NCBI GenBank assembly: GCA_947628615.1 | Contig: CANRAO010000001.1 | Location: 186,001-250,000, forward strand | Reading direction: 5' to 3' | DNA: 64,000 nucleotides | Origin: an uncultured Clostridia bacterium | Lineage (GTDB): Bacteria; Bacillota; Clostridia; Oscillospirales; Ruminococcaceae | Shown here: one piece after another, positions 15,513-22,686 of the stretch | Numbering within the stretch: the stretch's first letter is position 1 | How the letters are laid out: every line of letters begins with the position of its first letter | Made by a program: the position numbers and the translations under genes | The notes under the pieces: generated by a model | What the model was told of the DNA's origin: nothing | Databases searched by the model: none | The model's input: the letters and a program-made list of their open reading frames with translations, nothing else

Positions 15513-16595
15513 CTAGTTTCCAAAGCTAATGCCTATATCCCTTGCAGTTTTTATAAGCTGTTCGTCAACAGGAACAAATTTTGTTTTGCCTGCGACATCT
15601 TCGAGCTTGTTTTCAGTAACTATGTTATTCTTCATTGCAACTGCATAGCCGTACTTGTCCTGCTCTATAAGATTAGCGGCGTGACAGCCGAACTTTGTTG
15701 CCAAAACTCTGTCATAAGCGGACGGACTTCCCCCTCTCAGCATATGACCCGGAACGCAGACTCTTGTTTCAAAGCCTGTGTTCTGCTCGATAGCTTTGGC
15801 AATTCTGTTTGTAGCAGTAGTTTCTCCTGCCTCTGCTCTTCTTCTTGCACGTTCTTTTTTCTTTAGCTTTGCTTCGTCCTCGTCGAAAGCTCCTTCGGCG
15901 ACAGCTAAGATTGAAAAAGCACTTCCTCTTTTTGCTCGCTTTTCAACCGCTTTGCAGATTTTCTTTATATCAAATGGGATCTCGGGTATGACAATTATGT
16001 CAGCACCTCCTGCTATTCCCGAATAAAGCGTCAGCCAGCCCGCTTTGTTTCCCATAATTTCAACAACTAAAGTTCTTCCGTGAGAGTTCGCCGTTGTGTG
16101 AAGCCTGTCTATAACGTCGGTGGCAATGTCAACGGCAGAGTGAAAGCCAAAGGTGACGTCTGTTCCCCAGATGTCGTTATCTATTGTTTTAGGAAGCCCT
16201 ATCACGTTAAGTCCCTCACTTGAGAGAAGATTTGCCGTCTTATGAGTTCCGTTTCCGCCAAGTGTTAAAAGACAGTCGAGCTTTTGCTTTTTGTAGGTTT
16301 GTTTCATTGACTTTACTTTGTTTACGTTGTCTTCCTCAATGACCTGCATCATCTTGTAAGGCGTTCTTTTTGTACCGAAAATCGTTCCGCCCTGAGTGAG
16401 AATACCCGAAAAATCCGATGGCGACATCAGCTTGCACTGGTTATTTATAAGACCTGAATATCCGTCCTGAATACCGATAATTTCAACGCCGTCCGTGCCG
16501 AATTTCTGATAACAAGCCTTTGCAACGCCTCGGATAGTCGCATTAAGACCCGGACAGTCTCCTCCGCTTGTTAAAATACCTACTCGTCTTGCCAT
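15513..16595 (-). CDS. pfkA: 6-phosphofructokinase (clostridial mixed-signature type)
   Basis: Phosphorylates fructose 6-phosphate to the 1,6-bisphosphate, the committing step of glycolysis. The 360-residue protein shows ILTSGGDCPGLNATIRG, KRTPY, LLTLGGNGTHKTA, LPKTIDNDIWGTDVTFGF, MGNKAGW and PGHMLRGGSPSAYDR. The second position of the donor-site motif keeps glycine (GGNGT), as in ATP enzymes, while PKTIDND carries the lysine typical of PPi or actinobacterial-type enzymes, so the phosphoryl donor is not certain. The minus-strand promoter is TTGTTT-17-TATAAT (16651-16656, 16628-16633). The stop directly abuts repeat cluster D. Confidence 0.93.
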   Translation of the reverse strand: MARRVGILTSGGDCPGLNATIRGVAKACYQKFGTDGVEIIGIQDGYSGLINNQCKLMSPSDFSGILTQGGTIFGTKRTPYKMMQVIEEDNVNKVKSMKQTYKKQKLDCLLTLGGNGTHKTANLLSSEGLNVIGLPKTIDNDIWGTDVTFGFHSAVDIATDVIDRLHTTANSHGRTLVVEIMGNKAGWLTLYSGIAGGADIIVIPEIPFDIKKICKAVEKRAKRGSAFSILAVAEGAFDEDEAKLKKKERARRRAEAGETTATNRIAKAIEQNTGFETRVCVPGHMLRGGSPSAYDRVLATKFGCHAANLIEQDKYGYAVAMKNNIVTENKLEDVAGKTKFVPVDEQLIKTARDIGISFGN

Positions 16596-16729
16596 AATAC
16601 TTCACCTTTTTTTAAATTCTTTTGATAATTATAGCATAATAAATCATCAAAAACAAGAATAATACTAATAATTACACAAACATTCTAATATTATAGTATT
16701 ATAGCTTTTATCTTTGGGGAGTGATCAAG

Positions 16730-17593
16730 TTGTTTAAAGTTATTTCTACTAAAAAAATATTGAAATCGCTTTCCTTATTTGTTTCGGGTGCTGTGATTGT
16801 TTCGGTTTTAGTTTATGCCTGTTCTGCGTTTGCAGAAAGCATAAGAGGCGTAAAGCTGCCTATTATAATGTATCATTCTATTTTAAAGGACGAAAGCAAG
16901 CAGGGGGATTATGTTCTTTCACCTCTGGAGCTTGAAAGCGATATGCTTTACTTAAAAGAACACGGCTACACACCAATACTGTGCCAGGATCTTATTTCCT
17001 ATGTATATTCAGATAAGGAGCTTCCGGAAAAGCCGGTTATTCTGAGTTTCGACGACGGCTGCTATAATAATATGTATTACGTTCTTCCACTGCTGTCAAA
17101 GTACAATATGAAAGCTGTTTTTGCGGTAGTGGGCGCGTTCTGTGACAAGGCAACGGAGGAAAACGACCCCAATCCGAATTACTCATATATGTCATGGAAA
17201 GACTGCAAGGACGCTTATACCAGCGGACGGGTGGAAATAGCCTGTCATTCTGATAATTTTCACACTATGGCAAAAAGAGTGGGTTCAAAGAGAATGGGCA
17301 ATGAAAGCTATGACGATTATCGCTCGGCTTTTATGTCCGACACTCTAAGTTTTCTGGATAAGATAAAAGCCAACTGCGAAATCGTTCCTAATACATACGT
17401 TTACCCATATGGTGCTATTACCGACGACAGCACGCAGTTTGTTAAGGCCTGCGGATTTAAGGTCAGCTTTGGCGTCGAGGAAAAGATGAATTATATTTCA
17501 AAAGACGAGGACTGTCTTTTTCGGCTCAACAGGTACAACCGAGCCAGCGGGATATCAACTGAGGATTTTATGAAAAAAGCGCTTGATGAATGA
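16730..17593 (+). CDS. Polysaccharide deacetylase family protein, membrane anchored
   Basis: A NodB-type esterase likely acting outside the membrane on peptidoglycan or surface polysaccharide N-acetyl groups. An N-terminal hydrophobic segment (about residues 13-36) is followed by LPIIMYHSI, PVILSFDDGCYNN (metal Asp pair), ACHSDNFHT and VYPYG. GGGGAG at 16716-16721 fits a TTG start at 16730 (8-base spacing) better than the in-frame GTG at 16721. It ends just before a strong terminator. Substrate is not defined by the sequence. Confidence 0.85.
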   Translation: MFKVISTKKILKSLSLFVSGAVIVSVLVYACSAFAESIRGVKLPIIMYHSILKDESKQGDYVLSPLELESDMLYLKEHGYTPILCQDLISYVYSDKELPEKPVILSFDDGCYNNMYYVLPLLSKYNMKAVFAVVGAFCDKATEENDPNPNYSYMSWKDCKDAYTSGRVEIACHSDNFHTMAKRVGSKRMGNESYDDYRSAFMSDTLSFLDKIKANCEIVPNTYVYPYGAITDDSTQFVKACGFKVSFGVEEKMNYISKDEDCLFRLNRYNRASGISTEDFMKKALDE

Positions 17594-17605
17594 GGTGGGA
17601 AAATT

Positions 17606-17636
17606 AAGTTGCATTATAACGTGCAACTTTTTTTAT
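17606..17636 (+). terminator. Intrinsic terminator after deacetylase
   Basis: Stem AAGTTGCA...TGCAACTT followed by TTTTTTATT. Confidence 0.8.
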
Positions 17637-17784
17637 TGTCTTAGGGTATTAATGAGGAGAGTACATTAAAAAGTGATTTGAACACATAATAAAATAACTG
17701 CTAAAAAGGGGTGTCAAATTATTGTGAAAAATAATAAAACAAAGAATAAGAATACAAATAATAATAAAATATTAAAAAAATTTA

Positions 17785-17848
17785 TTGCAAATATTAAACA
17801 TATGTGTTATTATATAACTACAGAAAAATGTAAAAAACACTTTTCTGT
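17785..17848 (+). promoter_or_regulatory. Promoter and palindromic operator of the Panacea TA operon
   Basis: TTGCAA (17785-17790), 17 bases, TATTAT (17808-17813), then an inverted repeat ACAGAAAA/TTTTCTGT (17820-17827, 17841-17848) just before the ribosome binding site AAGGAG. This is the expected place for autorepressor binding; the binding itself is inference. Confidence 0.5.
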
Positions 17849-17867
17849 TGACGAAGGAGTGATAAAA

Positions 17868-18299
17868 ATGGCTAGCGTTTTTGATGTTGCAAAATACATT
17901 TTAGAAAAAAAAGGTAGAATGAGTACATGGAAATTGCAGAAGCTATGTTATTATTCTCAGGCTTGGGCTTTAGCTTGGACAGAAAAACCGATATTTAATG
18001 AGGACTTTGAAGCGTGGTCTAACGGTCCTGTTTGTCCGATATTGTTTCAGGAACATAAGGGCAAGTTTTCTGTATCTAAAGATGATATATCAGGAGATAG
18101 CTCATGTCTTACTGAAGATGAAAAGGACACAATTAATATTGTGTTAAAAGATTACGGAAATATGGAGCCGTATGATTTAAGGGAATTATCTCATAGTGAA
18201 GCCCCTTGGAAAGATGCTCGCGGAGATTTACCTGAAAGCGTAAGAAGTGATGAAGTAATTACCAAAGAAGCTATGGGCGAATATTATGGAAGTTTATAA
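17868..18299 (+). CDS. Panacea-domain (SocA-like, DUF4065) antitoxin
   Basis: A 143-residue protein that follows the Panacea/DUF4065 pattern throughout: KLQKLCYYSQAWALAW, FEAWSNGPVCPILFQEHKG, the LSHSEAPWKDARGDL block and a C-terminal ITKEAMGEYYG. Such proteins neutralise unrelated toxins encoded next door by direct binding. The ATG at 17868 has AAGGAG 9 bases upstream; the longer open frame from 17724 runs through an Asn/Lys-rich AT leader and is rejected. The gene is 6 bases upstream of a small basic ORF that should be its toxin. Confidence 0.88.
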   Translation: MASVFDVAKYILEKKGRMSTWKLQKLCYYSQAWALAWTEKPIFNEDFEAWSNGPVCPILFQEHKGKFSVSKDDISGDSSCLTEDEKDTINIVLKDYGNMEPYDLRELSHSEAPWKDARGDLPESVRSDEVITKEAMGEYYGSL

Positions 18300-18305
18300 A
18301 TTGAT

Positions 18306-18755
18306 ATGAGTAAGAAAACTAGACAAAAAAATTATATTTCACAAAAGAAAACATCTAAATCAAATAATGATAGTTCTGATGGAGAAAAAGTTATTTGGAT
18401 ATTTGATGGCGTTGATAAAAATGGTAAATTTGCATTTAGTCTGGATAATATTGAAAAAGACTCAAATCTTAAAGAGATATTTGATAAATTATTAGGATAC
18501 TCTTCAATGACTTGGGCAGAGGTTAAAAGCCAAACACATGATAAAGGCAAATCCAAGCATCACAATTTAAACCGTCAAAAGCTTTCAAAAGACGCTATGA
18601 ACAGAGTGCAAGCTATATGTGATGAAGATGATTATGATTCAATATTTTCATTTGCATTACAAAATAAATTGAGAATAATCGGTGTTAGGAAAAGGAACTT
18701 TTTTTATGTTAAATGGTATGATCCAAATCACGAGTTTTACCCAATCAGTAAATAA
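18306..18755 (+). CDS. Putative toxin partner of Panacea antitoxin
   Basis: I do not recognise this 149-residue family. It has a basic, Ser/Asn-rich N-terminal arm (residues 1-27), then WIFDGVDKNGKFAFSLDNIE, a SMTWAEVKSQTHDKGKSKHH segment with three histidines, and a conserved-looking end LRIIGVRKRNFFYVKWYDPN. No membrane helix or known RNase, Fic or nucleotidyltransferase motif is seen. Its assignment as toxin rests on tight linkage (6 bases) downstream of the antitoxin and on small basic size. Mode of action unknown. Confidence 0.6.
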   Translation: MSKKTRQKNYISQKKTSKSNNDSSDGEKVIWIFDGVDKNGKFAFSLDNIEKDSNLKEIFDKLLGYSSMTWAEVKSQTHDKGKSKHHNLNRQKLSKDAMNRVQAICDEDDYDSIFSFALQNKLRIIGVRKRNFFYVKWYDPNHEFYPISK

Positions 18756-18778
18756 CAAATAAGTAAAAAAGTTAAGAT

Positions 18779-18812
18779 AAAAAATACCGCCCTATTTTAG
18801 GGCGGTATTTCT
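18779..18812. terminator. Intrinsic terminator between TA operon and tRNA
   Basis: Stem AAATACCGCCC/GGGCGGTATTT around a TATTTTA loop, with T-rich or A-rich flanks; it serves the TA operon and the convergent tRNA gene. Confidence 0.85.
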
Positions 18813-18816
18813 TTCC

Positions 18817-18905
18817 TGGCGGAGAGAGTGGGATTCGAACCCACGGTACCTGACGGTACGACGGTTTTCAAGACCGTTCCGTTATGACCACTTCGGTATC
18901 TCTCC
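18817..18905 (-). tRNA. tRNA-Ser(UGA)
   Basis: Minus-strand class II tRNA. Acceptor GGAGAGA pairs with TCTCTCC, the anticodon loop reads CTTGAAA (anticodon TGA), a long variable arm GTACCGTCAGGTAC follows, then the T-arm GTGGGTTCGAATCCCAC. The 3' CCA is encoded (complement of TGG at 18817-18819). Reads UCA and related serine codons. Confidence 0.95.
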
Positions 18906-19022
18906 GTAAATCATATAATTAATTCATATAAGCATAAACGCTTCAATAAAACAGCTTTATTATTTTATCATATGAAAATATTCTTGTCAAGCGTTTTTTA
19001 CAAGAAATTTTTTTCTTAAATA

Positions 19023-19051
19023 TTGACAGGCTGAATACCAGATGATATAAT
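19023..19051 (+). promoter_or_regulatory. Promoter of TPP riboswitch-thiT transcript
   Basis: TTGACA (19023-19028), 17-base spacer, TATAAT (19046-19051), about 25 bases upstream of the riboswitch aptamer. Confidence 0.85.
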
Positions 19052-19073
19052 AAAAAAGTAAATTAAATATTTG

Positions 19074-19201
19074 AACCGGGGGGCTTGTTTCGCAGGCTGA
19101 GATAAAGTAATCTAACTTTGACCCGTTTAACCTGATTTGGATAATGCCAACGTAGGAAAGTTTTTAAAGCAGAGGTGTGCCGATTTGGGTGTGCCTTTTT
19201 T
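19074..19201 (+). promoter_or_regulatory. TPP (THI-box) riboswitch with terminator
   Basis: Aptamer with the conserved CTGAGATAAAG, TTTGACCCGTTTAACCTGAT and TTGGATAATGCCAACGTAGG blocks. The expression platform is a hairpin AGGTGTGCC/GGTGTGCCT (19173-19181, 19188-19196) in which the four central pairs are G-U wobbles, followed by six T residues. Thiamine pyrophosphate binding is expected to shut off the downstream thiT. Confidence 0.95.
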
Positions 19202-19274
19202 GTTTTGGTTTTGAATTGCAAAGCGGTTAGCTTCAAATATTGATTTAAAATATTTTTTTAAGGAGTGTGTTTAT

Positions 19275-19856
19275 ATGTCAAACACAAATATTAGAAAGAT
19301 TGTTGAATGTGCGATAATGATAGCCCTTGCAACGGTACTGTCTTACATATCAATCTTTCAAGCGCCAATGGGCGGATCAATAACAGCTTTCAGTCAGGTG
19401 CCGATTGTAATTATTGGTTATCGCTATGGATTTAAGTGGGGAGCTTTTACCGGAGTTGTACACGGTGTGTTGCAAATGTTGCTTCAAGGGCTGGGTAATT
19501 TTGCATACGTTAAGGGTATCGGCTCATATTTGATTCTTATATTTATGGATTATGTATTAGCGTTTGCTGTTTTAGGTATAGGCGGAGCAATTTTCAGAAA
19601 AGCTATCAAACAACAGGCTGTTGCTATTGGTATAGGTGCTGCTTTGGCTTCATTGCTGCGTTTTGCGTGCCACTTTATTTCAGGTGTTACCATTTGGGGT
19701 GAATATGCAGACGGCTGGAAGTCTGTTTGGGCTTATAGCTTTGGTTACAACGGTTTTTATATGCTGTTTGAAGGAATTATAACTGTTGTCGGCGTGGTTG
19801 CACTTTCTATTTTCTTTGATTTTAAAAAACCTAATCTTATAAGAACAAAATCATAG
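19275..19856 (+). CDS. thiT: Thiamine ECF transporter S component ThiT
   Basis: A 193-residue integral membrane protein, about six helices, that binds thiamine and passes it to the shared ECF module. The family marks include IFQAPMGGSITAFSQVPIV near the N-terminus, GFKWGAFTGVVHGVLQMLLQ, and the C-terminal HFISGVTIWGEYA with the aromatic substrate-site residues. A TPP riboswitch directly upstream confirms thiamine involvement. RBS AAGGAG is in place. Single-gene transcript ending at a bidirectional terminator. Confidence 0.96.
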   Translation: MSNTNIRKIVECAIMIALATVLSYISIFQAPMGGSITAFSQVPIVIIGYRYGFKWGAFTGVVHGVLQMLLQGLGNFAYVKGIGSYLILIFMDYVLAFAVLGIGGAIFRKAIKQQAVAIGIGAALASLLRFACHFISGVTIWGEYADGWKSVWAYSFGYNGFYMLFEGIITVVGVVALSIFFDFKKPNLIRTKS

Positions 19857-19897
19857 GATAACATTTCTAGCTATTATATTTTAATTTTCCCGAATGA

Positions 19898-19922
19898 AAG
19901 CCTCCATAAACGGAGGCTTTTG
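19898..19922. terminator. Bidirectional terminator between thiT and CDF gene
   Basis: Stem AAAGCCTCC/GGAGGCTTT with an ATAAAC loop. Confidence 0.85.
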
Positions 19923-19934
19923 TTTTACCTTCTA

Positions 19935-21146
19935 TTAATCTTCTGTCTCTTCAATTATACTATTTATCTGCTGTTCAGCATAGCTGTTGTCTAAATTGAT
20001 TATTGCAGTACAGCGGTTATCAATTTCTTTGATTTTTCTTTTTATGTTAGAAATAATTTCTCTCTCCTGTTCTGGCGAAGTCTCAAGGTCAATAACTAGA
20101 TCAAATATGACCTTTGTTTCTTCATCGCTTTCGGCAATTCTGAAATCGTGTATCGAAAAGCCGTAGTTTTCCTCCCTAACTATCGACTTCACCGCTTCTT
20201 TAAGACGCAGAGCCTTTTCGTTGTTTACCGAAACAGGATCCATATGAATCACAAGGTCTATGCCCAGCTCGCTTTTTACCTTCTTTTCGAGCGAGTCTAT
20301 TGTTTCGTGTATCGAGACTATGTCGTCATTGTCGGGAATTTCTGCATGAACAGAGGCGAAAACTCTGCCAGGTCCGTAGTCGTGGATTATAAGATCGTGA
20401 ATACCAATAATGCCGTTTGTATTAGTGAGAATATCATATATGCTTTTTATTGTCTGTCTGTCGGGAGCAGAGCCTAGCAGAAGCCCTACCGTTTCTTTTG
20501 CTGTTTTTAAGCCGTTGATCACTATTATGACTGATACGATTATGCCGATAATTCCGTCGAATGGAAGCTTTGTAAAAAAAGCACCTATGATAGTTGCCAA
20601 AATAACTGCTGAAGTCGAAAAAACATCGTTCAGACTGTCTTTTGAACTTGCTGTGAGAACGCTTGAGTTGATTTGTCTGCCTGCGTATTTGTAACTGAAA
20701 TACATCCACAGCTTTATCAAAACTGATATAATAAGAAAAATTATCAGAATAATATTAAATTTCACAGGCTCGGGGTATCTGATTTTTTCGATAGATGATT
20801 GGAATAGCTTCAAACCTACTAGCAAAATCAAAAACGATATTATCAAAGACGATATGTATTCAACACGTCCATGACCAAAAGGGTGTTCAGCGTCGGGCTT
20901 TTTGTTTGACAGCTTAGCTCCGATAATTGCAACAATGCCTGAACCTGTGTCGGAAAGATTGTTGAAAGCGTCTCCCATAATTGCTATGCTGTTCATAGCT
21001 ATGCCGATAAACAGCTTCATCAGAAATAAAATAATATTGCAAAAAAGACCCGCCGTTCCGCAAAGGATAGTGTAGGATTCTCTGACCTTTTTGTCATTGA
21101 CGTTTTTGTAATTCTTGATAAACTTTCTTATCAGCAGCTTTATCAT
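19935..21146 (-). CDS. Cation diffusion facilitator, probable Mn2+ exporter
   Basis: A 403-residue CDF antiporter: about six membrane helices (residues ~30-215), HPFGHGRVEYISS after helix 2, then an extended cytoplasmic part of roughly 180 residues that may contain two ferredoxin-like metal-sensing domains (HDLIIHDYGPGRVFASVHAEIP and FSIHDFRIAESDEETK). The metal site reads DAFNNLSD in helix 2 (NxxxD) and KDSLNDV in helix 5 (DxxxD), the signature associated with Mn-exporting CDFs rather than HxxxD zinc pumps. Mn specificity is inference. No yybP-ykoY riboswitch is visible upstream. Confidence 0.9.
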   Translation of the reverse strand: MIKLLIRKFIKNYKNVNDKKVRESYTILCGTAGLFCNIILFLMKLFIGIAMNSIAIMGDAFNNLSDTGSGIVAIIGAKLSNKKPDAEHPFGHGRVEYISSLIISFLILLVGLKLFQSSIEKIRYPEPVKFNIILIIFLIISVLIKLWMYFSYKYAGRQINSSVLTASSKDSLNDVFSTSAVILATIIGAFFTKLPFDGIIGIIVSVIIVINGLKTAKETVGLLLGSAPDRQTIKSIYDILTNTNGIIGIHDLIIHDYGPGRVFASVHAEIPDNDDIVSIHETIDSLEKKVKSELGIDLVIHMDPVSVNNEKALRLKEAVKSIVREENYGFSIHDFRIAESDEETKVIFDLVIDLETSPEQEREIISNIKRKIKEIDNRCTAIINLDNSYAEQQINSIIEETED

Positions 21147-21270
21147 ACAATCACCGGTTTACTTTTTTGTATAGTTATATTATAGTATATCACAATTATT
21201 GAAAAATGAAACAGCGAATTTTATCAGATAATTAAATAGTATCTGCGTTTTATGATACTATGCATATAAA

Positions 21271-21375
21271 AATTAAAAAACAAGAGACAAATTCTCTTCG
21301 CCGCAATGCGAACGAGTTAAAGGAGAATTTGCCTCTTGCTAAAAACAATATATCACATAAAGATAATATTGTCAA
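21271..21375 (-). ncRNA. Hairpin RNA gene, unit D
   Basis: Promoter TTGACA (complement of 21370-21375), 17 bases, TATATT (complement of 21347-21352). The predicted ~70-nt RNA is one long hairpin with outer arms CAAGAG/CTCTTG (21281-21286, 21333-21338), inner arms around AAATTCTC/GAGAATTT, and a terminal U-run from AAAAAA at 21275-21280. The loop sequence differs from those of units A and B. Confidence 0.65.
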
Positions 21376-21399
21376 TAAAAAGAGAACAATATATTCTAA

Positions 21400-21501
21400 A
21401 ATTAAAATAGCAGATAAAGTTCCAAGAACGGACCAAAGTGCGTTCAAGTCAATAACTTTATCTGCCAATAATAGAATATCATAAAAAGATAATTTTGTCA
21501 A
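21400..21501 (-). ncRNA. Hairpin RNA gene, unit C
   Basis: Promoter TTGACA (complement of 21496-21501), 17 bases, TATTCT (complement of 21473-21478). The RNA is a hairpin with arms GCAGATAAAGTT/AACTTTATCTGC (21410-21421, 21454-21465), a second inner stem GAACG/CGTTC, and a weaker T-rich end (TATTTTAATTTT). Confidence 0.6.
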
Positions 21502-21504
21502 CAA

Positions 21505-21616
21505 ATAAAAAAAGAACTACAGCCTTATTGAATGAAACCCGGCTCCAATTGCCTTCGACATTCAATAAGGGTAGTTCTTTTAATAGTATTATATCAAATG
21601 ATGATATAGATGTCAA
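21505..21616 (-). ncRNA. Hairpin RNA gene, unit B
   Basis: Promoter TTGACA (complement of 21611-21616), 17 bases, TATAAT (complement of 21588-21593). The ~75-nt RNA folds as AAGAACTAC/GTAGTTCTT plus CCTTATTGAATG/CATTCAATAAGG arms, ends in a seven-U run, and exposes a loop containing GGCAATTGGAGCC (complement of 21541-21553), identical to unit A. Confidence 0.7.
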
Positions 21617-21645
21617 TAATAATAAATAGGTATACATAAATTCAA

Positions 21646-21757
21646 ATAAAAAAAGAACTGCATACTTATCGAAAGAGTTTGGGCTCCAATTGCCTTTATC
21701 TTTCGATAAGAGCGGTTCTCTTAATAATATTATATCAAAAGATGATATAGATGTCAA
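21646..21757 (-). ncRNA. Hairpin RNA gene, unit A
   Basis: Promoter TTGACA (complement of 21752-21757), 17 bases, TATAAT (complement of 21729-21734). The ~75-nt RNA folds with arms CTTATCGAAAGA/TCTTTCGATAAG (21665-21676, 21699-21710) and GAACTGC/GCGGTTC, ends in seven U residues, and carries the same GGCAATTGGAGCC loop as unit B. The stem sequences of A and B differ while their shape, promoter and loop are kept. Confidence 0.7.
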
Positions 21758-21789
21758 TATATATACGAAGAAATTTTGAAAAGGATAAA

Positions 21790-21890
21790 AAATACTCTAT
21801 AGTGACAAGGCAAATTTGCAAGCTATGAAAGCGTAAGAGTACTTTTCAGCGGTGAGAGGTTGCACAATAATGTGCAACTTTTTCTTTTTA
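21790..21890 (+). promoter_or_regulatory. Structured leader with terminator upstream of CHAP hydrolase
   Basis: TACTCT (21793-21798) can pair with AGAGTA (21836-21841), enclosing ATAG/CTAT and the palindrome GCAAATTTGC. A purine-rich link then leads to the terminator GTTGCACA/TGTGCAAC followed by TTTTTCTTTTT, only ~15 bases before the AGGAGG ribosome binding site. This looks like an attenuator or riboswitch, but I could not match it to a known class. Confidence 0.45.
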
Positions 21891-21919
21891 TGGTGTAATA
21901 TTGAAAGGAGGATAGATAT

Positions 21920-22588
21920 ATGTCAATCAACTATAAAAAATCGCTGGGTAAACGATTAGCTGACTTTAACAGCAAGTATTACAAACCGCCGATAAATACC
22001 GCATCAAGAGGTCAGTGCGTTTGGTATACGCAAGGCAGAGCCTATGAAAAGAAAGGCGTTTATATCGGCGCAAGAGGCAATGCCAAAGAAGTTTATCAAA
22101 GCTGTAAAAATTCAGGCTTTCAGGTGTCGAAGTATCCTAAGCCTAATTCAATTGCCTGCTTTAACGGAGGTGCATACGGTCATGTTAAGTACGTTGAGTA
22201 TGTAATTGCCAATACGGTCTACTATACTGAAGCAAATTCAAATGCCGATAATGCAATCTCGGCTGATGACGGCGTTTTGCAAAAGATGTCATTGTCTGAC
22301 TGGATGAAACAGCCTAATTTGCAAGGCCACGTTGCGGTTAAGAAAGAAAAGCTTATAGCCTTTGAGGTCGTGACACCAAAAGGTAAGATCGGGCTGTATA
22401 AGTCAAGTAATATTAACAGAAAAAACAAGGTCAAAAATATAAAGGCAGACAATATCAAGGCTGTTGCCGGAAGCGGTAAAGTAAAGGACGGAAGAGATAT
22501 TGTAAAGGTTTTGTATAACAACAGGTATTACTGGTCGATAAGAGTAAACAAATCAGGAGTAAGACAGCTTAAAAGAAAAGATAAATAA
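21920..22588 (+). CDS. CHAP-domain cell-wall hydrolase without signal peptide
   Basis: A 222-residue protein with an N-terminal CHAP amidase/endopeptidase domain: catalytic Cys in ASRGQCVWYTQGRAY (about residue 33) and the His in YGHVKYVEYV, cutting peptidoglycan stem peptides or the amide bond. The C-terminal ~70 residues (GKIGLYKSSNINRKNKVKNI ... YYWSIRV) look like an SH3-type wall-binding module. There is no signal peptide or membrane helix, as in phage endolysins, yet no phage genes surround it. A GAAAGGAGG site precedes the ATG, and a leader ending in a terminator lies immediately upstream. Confidence 0.85.
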   Translation: MSINYKKSLGKRLADFNSKYYKPPINTASRGQCVWYTQGRAYEKKGVYIGARGNAKEVYQSCKNSGFQVSKYPKPNSIACFNGGAYGHVKYVEYVIANTVYYTEANSNADNAISADDGVLQKMSLSDWMKQPNLQGHVAVKKEKLIAFEVVTPKGKIGLYKSSNINRKNKVKNIKADNIKAVAGSGKVKDGRDIVKVLYNNRYYWSIRVNKSGVRQLKRKDK

Positions 22589-22602
22589 ATTTGCCGTTTT
22601 TC

Positions 22603-22631
22603 TTGACATTATATGATAGCAGATGTATAAT
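22603..22631 (+). promoter_or_regulatory. Promoter of YfhO/PIG-L genes
   Basis: TTGACA (22603-22608), 17-base spacer, TATAAT (22626-22631), 15 bases after the CHAP stop codon. Confidence 0.85.
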
Positions 22632-22686
22632 TGTACTATTGAGATAATACAATTTATTGATTTAAGGTCTTTTAAGGGGAAATAAA

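Noticed and set aside
17724..17867. Long N-terminal extension of the Panacea protein
   Set aside because: Encodes only Asn/Lys-rich AT sequence spanning the promoter and palindrome; AAGGAG supports ATG 17868.
21147..21270. yybP-ykoY Mn riboswitch upstream of the CDF gene
   Set aside because: The conserved purine-rich loops of that class are missing.
21241..21770. CRISPR array or coding ORFs in the tandem-repeat region
   Set aside because: Units lack constant short repeats and spacers of fixed size, and no cas genes are present; the open frames there are hydrophobic readings of hairpins and promoters without ribosome sites.
21780..21900. c-di-GMP or c-di-AMP riboswitch upstream of the CHAP gene
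   Set aside because: GGCAAA and GCGTAAG pieces recall c-di-GMP-I, but the required stems and later conserved blocks are absent.
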